Shown: positions 44,663 through 54,390 of the stretch, piece after piece
Layout: each line of letters opens with the position of its first letter
How positions within the stretch are numbered: position 1 is the stretch's first letter
Assembly: GCA_003389215.1 (NCBI GenBank)
Contig: QQVP01000033.1
Span: 99,333-163,332, forward strand
Length of the DNA stretch: 64,000 bases
Direction of reading: 5' to 3'
DNA from: Planctomycetota bacterium
Lineage (GTDB): Bacteria; Planctomycetota; Planctomycetia; Pirellulales; UBA7805
Notes under the pieces: generated by a model
Seen by the model: only the letters and a program-made list of their open reading frames with translations
The model's database searches: none
Told to the model about the DNA's origin: nothing
Translations under genes and position numbers: made by a program

Positions 44663-45949
44663 ATGGGTGATGTGGCCGCGATCCGGCTCGGCGAGAAGGA
44701 ACTTGAACTGCCGATCAAGGTCGGCAGCGAGGGCGAGCGCGGTATCGACATCTCGCGGTTGCGGGCCAAGACGGGGCACATCACGCTGGACGAGGGCTAC
44801 GTCAACACCGGCTCGACCACCAGCGGCATTACCTATCTCGACGGCGAGCAGGGTGTTCTCCGCTATCGGGGCTATGCCATCGAAGAGCTGGCGGCGAATT
44901 GTGACTTCGTCGAGACCAGCTACTTGCTGCTCTATGGCGAGTTGCCCAACGAAGAGCAGCTGCACACATTTCGCATGTCGCTGCGGCGACACACGATGCT
45001 GCACGAGGACATCAAGTCGTTCTACGACGGCTTTCCCCGCGATGCCCACCCGATGGCGATTCTGAGCAGTGTCGTGGGGGCCCTCTCGACGTTCTATCAA
45101 GACGCCCTCGATCCGCGGAATCCCGATCATGTCGAAATCTCGGTTCATCGCCTGATGGCCAAGTTGCCCACGATCGCGGCCTTCAGCCACAAGAAGTCGA
45201 TCGGTCAGCCGTTCTACTATCCGCGCAACGACCTGACCTACTGCCAGAATTTCTTGCAAATGATGTTCGCGGTACCGACGGAGCCCTACGAAATCGATCC
45301 CGATTTTGTCGAGGCGCTGAACCTGCTGCTGATCGTCCATGCCGATCACGAGCAAAATTGCAGCACCTCGACCGTGCGGATGGTCGGGTCGGCCGACGCC
45401 AACATCTTCGCCTCGATCGCCGCGGGCATCTGTGCCCTGTGGGGTCCGCTGCACGGCGGCGCCAACCAGGCGGTCGTGGAGATGCTCGAAGCGATTCAGC
45501 GCGACGGCGGCGACGTCGGCAAGTATGTCGACATGGCCAAGGACAAGAACAGCAGCTTCCGACTGATGGGTTTTGGGCATCGGGTGTACAAGAACTTCGA
45601 CCCCCGGGCGACGATCATTCGTGCCTCGTGCGACAAACTGCTTAAGAAGCGCGGCATCGACGATCCGATGTTCGACATCGCCCAGGAACTCGAAGAGGTC
45701 GCTCTGAAGGATCCCTACTTCGTCGAGCGACATCTTTACCCGAACGTCGACTTCTACTCCGGTGTGATCTATCGGGCGATCGGCATTCCGATCACGATGT
45801 TTACGGTGCTCTTTGCCATGGGGCGGTTGCCAGGCTGGATTGCCCACTGGATGGAAATGCACCAATCGCCGAACAAGCGCATCTGCCGCCCGCGTCAAAT
45901 CTACACCGGTTCGCGACAGCGCGATTTCGTGCCGCTGGAAAAGCGGTAA
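44663..45949 (+). CDS. gltA: Citrate synthase (type II)
   Basis: Protein of 428 residues from the ATG at 44663, which has an AAAGGAG ribosome-binding sequence 8 bp upstream; the ATG at 44633 would add ten residues. It condenses acetyl-CoA and oxaloacetate at the entry to the TCA cycle. Catalytic residues are visible: His264 in WGPLHGGANQ, His306 in FGHRVYKNFDPRA and Asp363 in NVDFYSGVIYRAIG. This numbering nearly equals E. coli GltA (His264, His305, Asp362), supporting the chosen start. HEQNCSTSTVRM precedes the first active-site His. Confidence 0.96.
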   Translation: MGDVAAIRLGEKELELPIKVGSEGERGIDISRLRAKTGHITLDEGYVNTGSTTSGITYLDGEQGVLRYRGYAIEELAANCDFVETSYLLLYGELPNEEQLHTFRMSLRRHTMLHEDIKSFYDGFPRDAHPMAILSSVVGALSTFYQDALDPRNPDHVEISVHRLMAKLPTIAAFSHKKSIGQPFYYPRNDLTYCQNFLQMMFAVPTEPYEIDPDFVEALNLLLIVHADHEQNCSTSTVRMVGSADANIFASIAAGICALWGPLHGGANQAVVEMLEAIQRDGGDVGKYVDMAKDKNSSFRLMGFGHRVYKNFDPRATIIRASCDKLLKKRGIDDPMFDIAQELEEVALKDPYFVERHLYPNVDFYSGVIYRAIGIPITMFTVLFAMGRLPGWIAHWMEMHQSPNKRICRPRQIYTGSRQRDFVPLEKR

Positions 45950-46053
45950 CGGCCGTCGATTTGTTCGCCGTGGTGCGACGTTCCGCCCGCGCGACGCCTC
46001 CGGGCGGCGCCTTTCCGGGCCACATTCAGCTACAACGCGGCGCCGGCGTCCTC

Positions 46054-46059
46054 TATAAT
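46054..46059 (+). promoter_or_regulatory. TATAAT -10 element before the DUF1080 gene
   Basis: A perfect TATAAT lies 62 bp upstream of the ATG at 46121 in the gap after gltA. The sequence 17 bp further upstream (TACAAC) is a poor -35. Confidence 0.35.
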
Positions 46060-46120
46060 GGAAGCCTCGCCCCGGCGTTCCCGCCCCACGCCTTCCCGCC
46101 CACGAATCTCTGGTAGCACC

Positions 46121-46945
46121 ATGACGCGCTCCCTGCTGATGCTCTTGCCGATCGCGCTGCTTGTCGGCGCGCCGTTGTTTGTTCTCGACGTGGTCGCGGC
46201 CGACGACAATCCGGCCGCAGAAAACGCAGAAAACACCGTGGTCGTCGGCAAGTGCCAAGACGCCAAGTGTCGGGCCGACAAACCGGCGTCGCCGCCGGCC
46301 GACTGGTCGCACCGGCAGATCGAGAACTTCCCCGAGGAAGAAACGCCCGTCTCGCTGTTCAACGGTCGCGACTTGAGCGGCTGGGAAGGCCACCTCGATC
46401 CGTATTGGAGCGTCGAGGACGGCGTGATCGTGGCCCGCAACGATGAAGACAACGCGCCCCAGGTCAGCACCTATCTGTTGACCAAAAAGCCGTACCGGAA
46501 CTTTCGCCTCGTCTTCGAAAGCAAGCTGGTCGAAAGCGAGATGCACTCCGGCATCGCGCTGTGGGGTCGCAAGTACGACATCGACGGCGAGGCGTTCAGT
46601 TACCAGGGCCATCTGGTGATGTATCCGTCGGGCTACGGCTTCTGGGATTTGTACCGCCGCAATCTGATCTATCAAGACAAAGACGGTGCGGCCCGCGCCG
46701 CGGGGCACCAGCACGACTGGAACAAGATGGAGATCCTGGCCATCGGCGACCGCATCCGCCACGTCATTAACGGCAAACTGGTTGCCGACTGGACCGATCC
46801 GCAACCCGAGCTGTGTGGCCGCGGTCCGATTGGGCTGCAACTGCACTCGAACAGCGTGCCGCAGGAAGTCCACTTTCGCGGCCTGGTGATTTCCGAAGAC
46901 CCCGAGGACACGTTGATCACCGTCGAAGAAGAGGTCGCAAAGTAA
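46121..46945 (+). CDS. DUF1080 protein (3-keto-disaccharide hydrolase family), secreted
   Basis: Protein of 274 residues with a signal peptide (MLLPIALLVGAPLFVLDVVA, ending AADD). A short Cys-containing linker (CQDAKCRADKP) is followed by the DUF1080 domain: VSLFNGRDLSGWEGHLDPYW, FRLVFESKLVESEMHSGIAL, YGFWDLYRRN and the GPIGLQLHSNSVPQEVHFRG end. The ATG at 46121 was chosen because it begins the signal peptide. It is followed after 120 bp by the PVC-type haem dehydrogenase, suggesting a role in an extracytoplasmic oxidative sugar route. Confidence 0.9.
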   Translation: MTRSLLMLLPIALLVGAPLFVLDVVAADDNPAAENAENTVVVGKCQDAKCRADKPASPPADWSHRQIENFPEEETPVSLFNGRDLSGWEGHLDPYWSVEDGVIVARNDEDNAPQVSTYLLTKKPYRNFRLVFESKLVESEMHSGIALWGRKYDIDGEAFSYQGHLVMYPSGYGFWDLYRRNLIYQDKDGAARAAGHQHDWNKMEILAIGDRIRHVINGKLVADWTDPQPELCGRGPIGLQLHSNSVPQEVHFRGLVISEDPEDTLITVEEEVAK

Positions 46946-47065
46946 CGCGTCGCCAGCCGACGCGCCCCGCCGCGCACTCCAACTGCCAGACACCTGTCTC
47001 GTCGTCGCCCTGCCTGCCGCAACGTCCCGCCCGCCGCACCGCGCCGCTATCGGAAGCCTATCGCC

Positions 47066-50000
47066 TTGCAGAATTCGTATCGCTATCTCGCTGTTGCCGC
47101 GCCGTTGCTGGTCGTCGTTGTCGCACTCCTGACGGGGCGAGCGCCGCTGGCCGCCGACACCCCGGTCGCCGAGCGTGGAGATGTTGCGGATGCCGCGCCC
47201 TCGCGGTCGTCGGCGCCGCCCACGACCCCCTACGAGCCGGAGATCGAACCCGCCTCGGACCAGGGCGAAAAGGCGATCGCCGGCTTCGAGCTCGATCCGC
47301 GCTATCGGGCCGAACTCTTCGCGGCCGAGCCGATGCTGGCCAATCCGGTCGCCTTCGACGTCGACGAGCAAGGTCGCTTCTACGTCGTCGAGTCGTTTCG
47401 CCACGGCAACACGCCCGAGTCGACCAACTCGGACGACGACCTGGCCTGTCGCACCGTTGAAGACCGCATCGCCATGCACAAACGCAAACACGGCGACGCC
47501 TGGCGGACCTTCACCGAACGGCACGAACGGATTCGCCTGTTGGAAGACACCGACGGCGACCACCGGGCCGATCGCTCGGTCGTCTATGCCGACGGCTTCA
47601 ACAAGCTCGAGACTGGTTTGGCCGCCGGTGTGTTGGCCATGCGCGGCGGCGTCTGGTTCACCAACATTCCCGATCTGTGGCGGTTGCACGATCGCGACGG
47701 CGACGGCCGCGCCGACGAGCGGCAGGTGCTCTCGACCGGCTATGGCGTTCACGTCGGCTATCGCGGTCACGACATGCACGGACCGCTGCTCTATGTCGAC
47801 GGCAAAGTCTATTGGACCATCGGCGATCGCGGCATCCATGTTCCGCTGCCCGACGGCACGCGCCTGGAAAACGCCGACCGCGGAGCCGTGCTGCGCTGCA
47901 ACCCCGACGGCTCGGAGCTGGAGATCTATCACAACGGACTGCGCAATCCCCAGGATCTCACCTTCGACGACTATGGCAATCTGTTTACCGGCGACAACAA
48001 CTCCGACGCCGGCGACAAAGCCCGCGTGGTGCATTGTGTCGAAGGTGGCGACAGCGGTTGGCACATCGGCTGGCAGTACATGGGCGAGCCCGACTACACC
48101 CGCGGGCCGTGGAACCACGAGAAGATCTGGTACCCGCAGTTCGAAGGTCAGGGTGCCTGGTTTCTGCCGCCCGTTTCCTGGTTGGGCAACGGGCCGGCCG
48201 GCGTGACGTACTATCCCGGCACCGGACTGAACGACGACTATCGCGGGCACATGTTCATGTGCGACTATCGCGGCGGGCCGGGACAGTGTGGCGTGTACGC
48301 GTTTCGCTTTCAGCCGAAGGGGGCCAGCTACGAACTCGACAACCTGCACAAGTTCATGTGGGGCGTCTCCTGCAGCGACGTCGGCTTCGGCCACGACGGG
48401 CTGTACATACTCGACTGGGCCAGTTCGTGGAACGCCGCGAACAAAGGCCGCCTCTATCGCTTCTACGATCCCGAAACCATCGACTCGCCGCTGATCCGTT
48501 CGACACGCGAGCTGATCCGCGGAGGTATGGATCATCGCCCGGTCGACCAACTGGCCGTGCTGTTGGCCCACGCCGATCGTCGCGTGCGACTGGCGGCCCA
48601 ATTGGCGCTGACGGATAAGGCCGCCGTGGGTGCCAAGACACTTCAGCAAGTCGCCTTCACCTCTGAGCATCAGTTGGCCCGCCTGCACGCCGTTTGGGGA
48701 TTGGGTATCGTGGCCCGTCGCAACGGCGAGGTGCTCGCAGAGATCGAGCCGCTGCTGCTGGATGCCGACTCCGAAGTCCGCGGACAAACGGCCAAGGTGA
48801 TGGGCGATGCCCGACACGCGGCGGCATTCGGGTCGCTCGTGGCGCTCTTGGGCGACGAGTCGGCACGGGTGCAGATGCTGGCCGCCACCGCACTCGGCAA
48901 ACTCAAGAATCCGGCCGCCGTCGAACCGTTGTTGGCGATGCTTCGCGCGGGCGAAGACAAAGATCCTTACCTGCGGCATGGCGCTGTGATGGGACTCGTC
49001 GGCTCGGCCACGGCCGAGCAACTGGCCCGCCACGCGGCCGACGAGCATCCGGCGGCTCGGCTCGGCGTCTTGCTGGCGATGCGGCGACGGGCCGATCCGC
49101 AGATCGCCATGTTCCTGGCCGATGAGAACGAACGCATTGTCAGCGAGGCCGCCAGCGCGATCAACGACGTGCCGATCCCCGAGGCCATGCCCGCCTTGGC
49201 CAAGCTGATCGTGGTGTGTACCGATGCCGACGCGGTTACGAGCGCCGACGCCGGTGCTGATGCCTCTGCCCCGACGAGTAAGCAGAAGTCTCGCCCCAAC
49301 TTTGCCCGCACGAACGAACCGCTCGTGCGGCGGATACTCAACGCCAACTACCGCCTCGGTGGCGACGTCGAGGTGCGGCGCGTGATCGACTACGTGGCGA
49401 CGCCGGACCAACCACCCGCGATGAAGCGCGAAGGGCTCGACGTGCTCCGCGATTGGGCCAGCACAGGGGCGCGCGATCGTGTCGTGAACCTGCAGCGGCC
49501 GCCGGCGACCCGCGAAGTCGCCACGCTCAAGCGGTTGCTGACCGCACAGCTCACCAGCATCCTCGAGTCCGCGCCCGACGAGGTGCAACAGGACGTCATC
49601 CAGCTGGTCCGCCACTACCGCATTCCCGGCAGCGACGATGCCTTTGTCGCCTGGGTACGTGACGGGACAAAGCCAGTCGAGACGCGCATCGAATCGCTCA
49701 AGCTGCTCGCCGAGCGCGGCGACGCGCGGGTGGAGGCCCTGGTCGACTTTGCCCTGGAGGATGACGAGGCGAAGGTGCGGGTGGCGGCGGGACAGGCCTT
49801 GGCCAAGCGAAACCCGCAGCGGGCCTTGAAGCTGCTGACGCCGATCGTGTTCGACAGTCCCTCGCTGGTGGAACGGCAACAGGCTCTGGCCACGCTCGGC
49901 ACGATCGATCTCGAGGCAGTCGACACTTCCTTTGCCGATTGGCTCGATCGACTCGTCGCCGGCAAGATCGAGCCGCGTCTGCAGCTCGACCTGATCACCG

Positions 50001-50542
50001 CGGCGGCCGCGCGCAAGAGTCCGCTGGTGCAGGAAAAGTTGGCGGCCTATCGCGACTCGCTCGACCCGACAGATCCGCTGGCCGAGTATCGCGTCGCGCT
50101 CGAAGGAGGCGATGCCTGGCGAGGCCGCTTGATTTTCGTCGGTCACATGAAGACGAAGTGTCTCCGCTGTCACCAGGTCCGTGGCACCGGCGGATCGGCC
50201 GGACCCGATCTGACTTTCGTCGGCAAGGAAAAGACCCGCGAGTACCTGCTCGAATCGATTGTCGATCCGAACGCGCAGATCGCGCGAGGTTTCGAAACCG
50301 TCGTGCTGGTCACCGACGAGGGACGAATCATCTCGGGCATTGTCCAGGAAGAGACCGACGAGATGATCACGCTCCGCGAACCGGACGGCGATGTGGTCGA
50401 GGTGCCCGTCGACTCGATCGACGAGCGCGACGTGGGGCCCTCGGGCATGCCTTCGGAGATGGGCAAGGTGCTCGACGCCTTCGATCTGCGCGACCTGGTC
50501 GAGTTTCTCTCGACGCTACGGCATCCGAAGCGGCCACAGTGA
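47066..50542 (+). CDS. PVC-type membrane-bound dehydrogenase with HEAT repeats and C-terminal CxxCH haem site
   Basis: Protein of 1158 residues with a signal peptide after a TTG start (MQNSYRYLAVAAPLLVVVV). Residues about 70-430 form the beta-propeller-type dehydrogenase domain (YRAELFAAEPMLANPVAFDV, WFTNIPDLWRL, GLRNPQDLTFDDYGNLFTGD). About 500-930 are HEAT-like helical repeats (VGAKTLQQVAF, EVRGQTAKVMGD). The C-terminal region is the planctomycete/verrucomicrobial haem-binding domain with CLRCH at 1032-1036, GPDLTFVG and the DGDVVEVPVDSIDERDV module. Family members are thought to oxidise sugars or alcohols; the substrate is unknown. The TTG start rests on the signal peptide and a weak GGAAG ribosome-binding site. 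Confidence 0.87.
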   Translation: MQNSYRYLAVAAPLLVVVVALLTGRAPLAADTPVAERGDVADAAPSRSSAPPTTPYEPEIEPASDQGEKAIAGFELDPRYRAELFAAEPMLANPVAFDVDEQGRFYVVESFRHGNTPESTNSDDDLACRTVEDRIAMHKRKHGDAWRTFTERHERIRLLEDTDGDHRADRSVVYADGFNKLETGLAAGVLAMRGGVWFTNIPDLWRLHDRDGDGRADERQVLSTGYGVHVGYRGHDMHGPLLYVDGKVYWTIGDRGIHVPLPDGTRLENADRGAVLRCNPDGSELEIYHNGLRNPQDLTFDDYGNLFTGDNNSDAGDKARVVHCVEGGDSGWHIGWQYMGEPDYTRGPWNHEKIWYPQFEGQGAWFLPPVSWLGNGPAGVTYYPGTGLNDDYRGHMFMCDYRGGPGQCGVYAFRFQPKGASYELDNLHKFMWGVSCSDVGFGHDGLYILDWASSWNAANKGRLYRFYDPETIDSPLIRSTRELIRGGMDHRPVDQLAVLLAHADRRVRLAAQLALTDKAAVGAKTLQQVAFTSEHQLARLHAVWGLGIVARRNGEVLAEIEPLLLDADSEVRGQTAKVMGDARHAAAFGSLVALLGDESARVQMLAATALGKLKNPAAVEPLLAMLRAGEDKDPYLRHGAVMGLVGSATAEQLARHAADEHPAARLGVLLAMRRRADPQIAMFLADENERIVSEAASAINDVPIPEAMPALAKLIVVCTDADAVTSADAGADASAPTSKQKSRPNFARTNEPLVRRILNANYRLGGDVEVRRVIDYVATPDQPPAMKREGLDVLRDWASTGARDRVVNLQRPPATREVATLKRLLTAQLTSILESAPDEVQQDVIQLVRHYRIPGSDDAFVAWVRDGTKPVETRIESLKLLAERGDARVEALVDFALEDDEAKVRVAAGQALAKRNPQRALKLLTPIVFDSPSLVERQQALATLGTIDLEAVDTSFADWLDRLVAGKIEPRLQLDLITAAAARKSPLVQEKLAAYRDSLDPTDPLAEYRVALEGGDAWRGRLIFVGHMKTKCLRCHQVRGTGGSAGPDLTFVGKEKTREYLLESIVDPNAQIARGFETVVLVTDEGRIISGIVQEETDEMITLREPDGDVVEVPVDSIDERDVGPSGMPSEMGKVLDAFDLRDLVEFLSTLRHPKRPQ

Positions 50543-50560
50543 GCGGTGCGGCTGGGTACA

Positions 50561-50674
50561 GGGTGCCATGTCCACGCTCGCGGGGCCATGCTTTGGTCAA
50601 GCTCATGCGTCTTCGCAGCACTCACCTGACAAGCAGCCAGTGGCACACATACGGCAGAGTCTGATGCCACCCGT
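50561..50674. repeat. REP-like double-hairpin intergenic repeat, copy A
   Basis: It begins GGGTGCCATG, then a degraded first hairpin (CCACG...), and contains CTGACAAGCAGCCAG and a closing TGCCACCCG. It matches the copy at 58873-58982 over most of its length. It lies just after the PVC-type gene and directly precedes the 83-bp inverted-repeat element. Confidence 0.7.
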
Positions 50675-50677
50675 CGC

Positions 50678-50760
50678 CCGGGGTCTGGTCCAATTTTCGG
50701 CCGCTCGATTCTTCCTCTTACGAATCGTGGTGACCGAAAACTTGGACCGGACCCCTTCGT
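50678..50760. repeat. 83-bp MITE-like element with imperfect 21-bp inverted ends, copy 1
   Basis: It starts CCGGGGTCTGGTCCAATTTT and ends with a near inverse (CTTGGACCGGACCCC). It is about 88% identical to the copy at 58661-58743. No coding capacity is evident. The rest of the 374-bp gap to the zinc dehydrogenase stop at 50917 shows nothing else. Confidence 0.8.
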
Positions 50761-50916
50761 GGCGCACGCTGACCGCACGGGCTCGAGAGTAGAGTAAGCG
50801 AGGGACGTCTTCGTTGGTCGTTAAAGTCCCAGTCACGTTTCGGGCTATCTTTGGTCTGTCGCACATGCACTGGCGGAGCCATTGGCACCCTTGGCGTCGC
50901 CGCGCACCGCCCCGCC

Positions 50917-51987
50917 CTACTCGACTTCGACCAGCGCCTTGATAACCCCTTGCGCGGGATCGGCCAGCGCCGCGAAGTCGCCGATAAATCCATCGAGCGA
51001 AGTGCGGTGGGTCAGCCACGGATCGATGTTCAACCGGCCGCTCTCCAGCGCCGCAATCACCTCGGCGAAATCGGCCGGTAAGGCGTTTCGCGATGCCAGC
51101 AACGTCATTTCGCGCACGTGCATCTGGGCCGGGCGAAACGTGATCTCCGCGCCGGTCAGACCAACAAACACCAGACGTCCGGTCGGCGCGACCAGCGAGA
51201 ATGCGGCCGCCATCGAGTCGGGATTGCCGGTCACATCGAACACCAGCAGCGGCAGCTCGCCGTCGAGCAGGTCGCGCAGCCGCTCGGCCACTCCATCCGC
51301 GTTGTCTCGAACCGCGTCGCCACCACTTGCTTCGTCTCGGCCAGCCGATTCGGCCACCAGCGTTTGCGGAACCCCCAGCGCCGCCTGACAGAACTCCAGC
51401 CGCCGGGCGTCGCGGTCGATGGCCACGACATGGGCTCCGGCCAAGTGGGCAAACGCCGCCACCGATAACCCGATCGGTCCGGCACCGACGACGGCCACCG
51501 TCGCTTCTGCCGACAAAGCCGCACGACGCACCGCGTGGGCACCAATTGCCAAGGTCTCGACCAGCGCGAGTTGTTCGAGCGTGAGCTGCGAAGAGGGATG
51601 CAGCTTGCGGGCAGGCACCGTGAAGCGCGGTCGCAGGCCGCCGTCAACGTGCACACCCAAAACGGCCAGCCGTTCGCAGCAATTGCCGCGACCGCGGCGA
51701 CAGGCGAAACAGTCGCCGCAATCGAGATACGGCTCGACGCTGCAACGGTCGCCGACGCGAACGTTCGTCACGGCCGAGCCGACGGCCAGCACCTCGACCC
51801 CCAGTTCGTGTCCCAAGATGCGGGGATAGGAGAGCAGCGGCATCTTGCCGCGAAAGGCCGCCACGTCGGTGCCGCAGACGCCGACCCGATGGACGCGAAC
51901 CACCGCCTCGCCGTCGCCTGGCTCGGCCGGCTCGTCGATGTCGATCGGCTCGAACCGCTCCGGCTCGGTCAGCAGCACCGCTTTCAT
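50917..51987 (-). CDS. Zinc-dependent medium-chain alcohol dehydrogenase
   Basis: Protein of 356 residues. Catalytic zinc region: GVCGTDVAAFRGK with Cys, and GHE at about 60-62. The structural zinc lobe is CGDCFACRRGRGNCC. The Rossmann fold has VAVVGAGPIGLSV at about 165. It belongs to the threonine/sorbitol/galactitol-type polyol dehydrogenase branch. It reads in the same direction as the Gfo/Idh gene upstream with only 24 bp between stop and start, so an operon is likely. Confidence 0.88.
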   Translation of the reverse strand: MKAVLLTEPERFEPIDIDEPAEPGDGEAVVRVHRVGVCGTDVAAFRGKMPLLSYPRILGHELGVEVLAVGSAVTNVRVGDRCSVEPYLDCGDCFACRRGRGNCCERLAVLGVHVDGGLRPRFTVPARKLHPSSQLTLEQLALVETLAIGAHAVRRAALSAEATVAVVGAGPIGLSVAAFAHLAGAHVVAIDRDARRLEFCQAALGVPQTLVAESAGRDEASGGDAVRDNADGVAERLRDLLDGELPLLVFDVTGNPDSMAAAFSLVAPTGRLVFVGLTGAEITFRPAQMHVREMTLLASRNALPADFAEVIAALESGRLNIDPWLTHRTSLDGFIGDFAALADPAQGVIKALVEVE

Positions 51988-52011
51988 GATCTTCGGCCGC
52001 GCGAGGACGAA

Positions 52012-53286
52012 TCAGGCAATGCCGGGAATGCGAACCGACGCTTCCGGCGCGCTACCCCAGACATACTCGCTGGGACCCGGCACCTTGATGTCGAACGCCT
52101 CGTCCCAGGTGACGTCCTTCCCGGAGTAGGCCGACTCGCGAGCCATGATGGCCATCAGCGTGCTCTTCGACATGTAGTCGCCGTCGTTGATCGGCTCGCC
52201 GGCACGAATCGCCGCGAACAGCTCTTCGTGCTCCTTCAGGTACATGTCGGTCTTGCGATCCTTGGGCCAGACTTCGAAGCCGCGGATGCGATGACCCATG
52301 ACGTCGGCCGTCCCCTTGGTGCCCATGATGTAGTCGTTGATGTCGACGGTGCAGCCCGACTGTTGACGGCAAGTGCTAAAACACTTCGTGCCGTCGGCAT
52401 AGGTGTAGACGCTGCAGAAGTGATCGTAGACATGACCGAACTCCTCGCCGGTCCGCTTGATGCGACCGCCGATCGAGCTGACCTTGACCGGATACTCGTC
52501 CTGCATCGCCCAGGCCATCTTGTCCAGGCTGTGAATGTGTTGCTCGTTGATCAGGTCGCCGGAGAGCCAGGTGTAGTAGAGCCAGTTGCGGACCTGCGTC
52601 TCCATCGGGCTCCAGCCCGGCTGGGGACGGTTGTACCAGAGCTCGCCCGTGTTGTAGGACGTGTGCAGGGCGATGATCTCACCGACGGCCCCGTCGTGAA
52701 CGCGTTTCATCAATTCGCGTTTCGGCTCGTGGTAGCGATAGCAGAGACCCGAGACGACCGAGAGTCCCTTCTCCTTCGCCTGGCGGCACGTTTCCATCAC
52801 CGAGCGCACGCCCTGACCGTCGACGGCGACCGGTTTTTCGCAGAAGACGTGCTTGCCTTTCTCGATGGCATAGGCGAGATGGGCCGGACGGAAGTGGGGC
52901 GGGGTGGCCAGCAGCACCACGTCGACGTCGCTGTCGATCACCTGTTTGTAGGCGTCGAAGCCGGCGAAGATGTGGTCGTCGTCGACCTTGATACGGTCGC
53001 CATACTTGCGATTTCGCTTCAGGTAGCGAATCCGCGGACCCATGCGATCGGCAAACGTATCGCCCACGGCCACCAGCTCGGCGGCGGGATCGGCCGTCAG
53101 CGCGTCCTTCACGGCGCCGCTGCCGCGGCCTCCGCAACCGACCAGGCCGACCTTGAGTGTCTCGCTGCCGGCGGCGTGAACCGCCCCGGCCATGGCCGAC
53201 GTCAAACCGACGCCGACCGCCGCGGCTCCAGTCGTCTTGATGAAGTCACGCCGCGAGGCGGATTGAGAATTCGGGGAGTCGGCCAT
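52012..53286 (-). CDS. Gfo/Idh/MocA-family oxidoreductase with Tat signal
   Basis: Protein of 424 residues. The N-terminus is a twin-arginine signal (SASRRDFIKTTGAAAVGVGL), so a folded, cofactor-loaded enzyme is exported. The NAD(P) fold begins VGLVGCGGRGSGAVKDA, and the catalytic-type motif EKPVAVDGQG lies near residue 145. The C-terminal half is the usual beta-sheet domain (DINDYIMGTKGTADV, PKDRKTDMYLKEHEELFAAI). It sits between a TIM-barrel isomerase gene upstream and the zinc dehydrogenase downstream on the same strand. Exported members are proposed to oxidise sugars at C3; the substrate is not shown here. A GGAGAG sequence precedes the ATG. Confidence 0.9.
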   Translation of the reverse strand: MADSPNSQSASRRDFIKTTGAAAVGVGLTSAMAGAVHAAGSETLKVGLVGCGGRGSGAVKDALTADPAAELVAVGDTFADRMGPRIRYLKRNRKYGDRIKVDDDHIFAGFDAYKQVIDSDVDVVLLATPPHFRPAHLAYAIEKGKHVFCEKPVAVDGQGVRSVMETCRQAKEKGLSVVSGLCYRYHEPKRELMKRVHDGAVGEIIALHTSYNTGELWYNRPQPGWSPMETQVRNWLYYTWLSGDLINEQHIHSLDKMAWAMQDEYPVKVSSIGGRIKRTGEEFGHVYDHFCSVYTYADGTKCFSTCRQQSGCTVDINDYIMGTKGTADVMGHRIRGFEVWPKDRKTDMYLKEHEELFAAIRAGEPINDGDYMSKSTLMAIMARESAYSGKDVTWDEAFDIKVPGPSEYVWGSAPEASVRIPGIA

Positions 53287-53448
53287 GACAGCTCTCCTGA
53301 TGTTCCAGTTAGGTGGGGCGGGTGCTAGGTGGGATCGCGTGGTGGGGGAATCGCGACAGCTCAGTTGGATCTAGGTGGGATTCGCCGCCCGACGGCACGA
53401 TGCGCGTGGGCGACGCGTGGGCCTCCAGCGGCGTGGTCCGACGACGAG

Positions 53449-54390
53449 CTACAGGCCAAAGACCTGGTCCATGCGGGCGGAGACGTCGGCCAGGTAGGCC
53501 TCGTCGCCGCCGGCCAGCTCTGCCGTCGCCCATCCAGTATACCCGATATCGTCGAGCGCCCGCCGTACCTCTTTCCAGTCGACGTCCCCTTCGCCCAGCT
53601 TGCAATCGAAACCACTGCCACCTTTGTCTTTACCCCAATCCTTGGCGTCCAACTTGACGATCCGCCGTCCGAGCACGCGGATCCACTCGTGGGACGGTCC
53701 GAACTTCTGATGATTGCCGATGTCGAAGTAGTAGCCGACCCAGGGACTGTCGATCTCGTCGATGTAGTCGCGGGCCTGCTCGGGCTTTTCGCAAAAGCCG
53801 TTCCAGACGTTTTCGATGAGGATGCGAATTCCCAGACGCGAAGCCAGCGGCAGCACCTTGCGAATCTCCTCGATCGAACGCTGCCAGACGTGGTCGTGGT
53901 TCTCGTCGTCACCGGTCACGCGGCCCGGCACCAGTAGCACCGTTGAGCCGCCGTAGTGATGCGAATCCTTAATCGCGCGGGTGAGTCCCTCCCGGCCTTT
54001 CGCGCGCATTTCCGGTTCGGGCGAGGAGAGACGATAGACCCAGTGCCACGAATCGACCACTCCGTGAATCGGCAGCCCGGTGGCCTGACTGGCGGAGAGC
54101 ACCTCGGCCTGATCGTAAGTGGCCTTGCTGTGCAGCGGGGCGTTCATCTCGGCTCCGTCGAAGCCGAGCTTTTTTTGCAATTCGAACTTCTCCAGCACCG
54201 ACATGTCGCCTTGGACCATGCCCCACTTGACGGCCTTGTAAATCTTTCGCGGGGGTCGGCCCGGCGCGGCGGTCGCCTCTTCGCGGTGATCGGCCCACGA
54301 GGGCGTGCCGGCACGGGTCAGGGCGGCCGTCGCCAGGCCGGCGGCGGCACCGCGGAGAAAGTTGCGGCGCGAGAAAGTCGAATTGGCCAT
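53449..54390 (-). CDS. TIM-barrel sugar isomerase/epimerase-like protein with Tat signal
   Basis: Protein of 313 residues starting MANSTFSRRNFLRGAAAGLA, a twin-arginine signal. The rest is the xylose-isomerase-like (AP_endonuc_2) barrel: KLGFDGAEMNAPLH, HGVVDSWHWV, VLLVPGRVTGDDENH, ILIENVWNGFCEKPEQARDY, DIGNHQKFGP, KLDAKDW and GEGDVDWKEVRRAL. Metal ligands (Glu in IEN, Asp in FDIGNH, Glu in the terminal ATAEL) are in the usual places. The start is supported by a GGAGG site. The three-gene minus-strand run isomerase, Gfo/Idh, dehydrogenase suggests a joint sugar pathway. Confidence 0.9.
   Translation of the reverse strand: MANSTFSRRNFLRGAAAGLATAALTRAGTPSWADHREEATAAPGRPPRKIYKAVKWGMVQGDMSVLEKFELQKKLGFDGAEMNAPLHSKATYDQAEVLSASQATGLPIHGVVDSWHWVYRLSSPEPEMRAKGREGLTRAIKDSHHYGGSTVLLVPGRVTGDDENHDHVWQRSIEEIRKVLPLASRLGIRILIENVWNGFCEKPEQARDYIDEIDSPWVGYYFDIGNHQKFGPSHEWIRVLGRRIVKLDAKDWGKDKGGSGFDCKLGEGDVDWKEVRRALDDIGYTGWATAELAGGDEAYLADVSARMDQVFGL

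Noticed and set aside
44423..50173. Minus-strand open frame of about 1916 codons
   Set aside because: It lies antisense to citrate synthase, DUF1080 and the PVC-type gene, which all have clear homology. Its composition is that of a high-GC shadow frame and no domain is recognisable.
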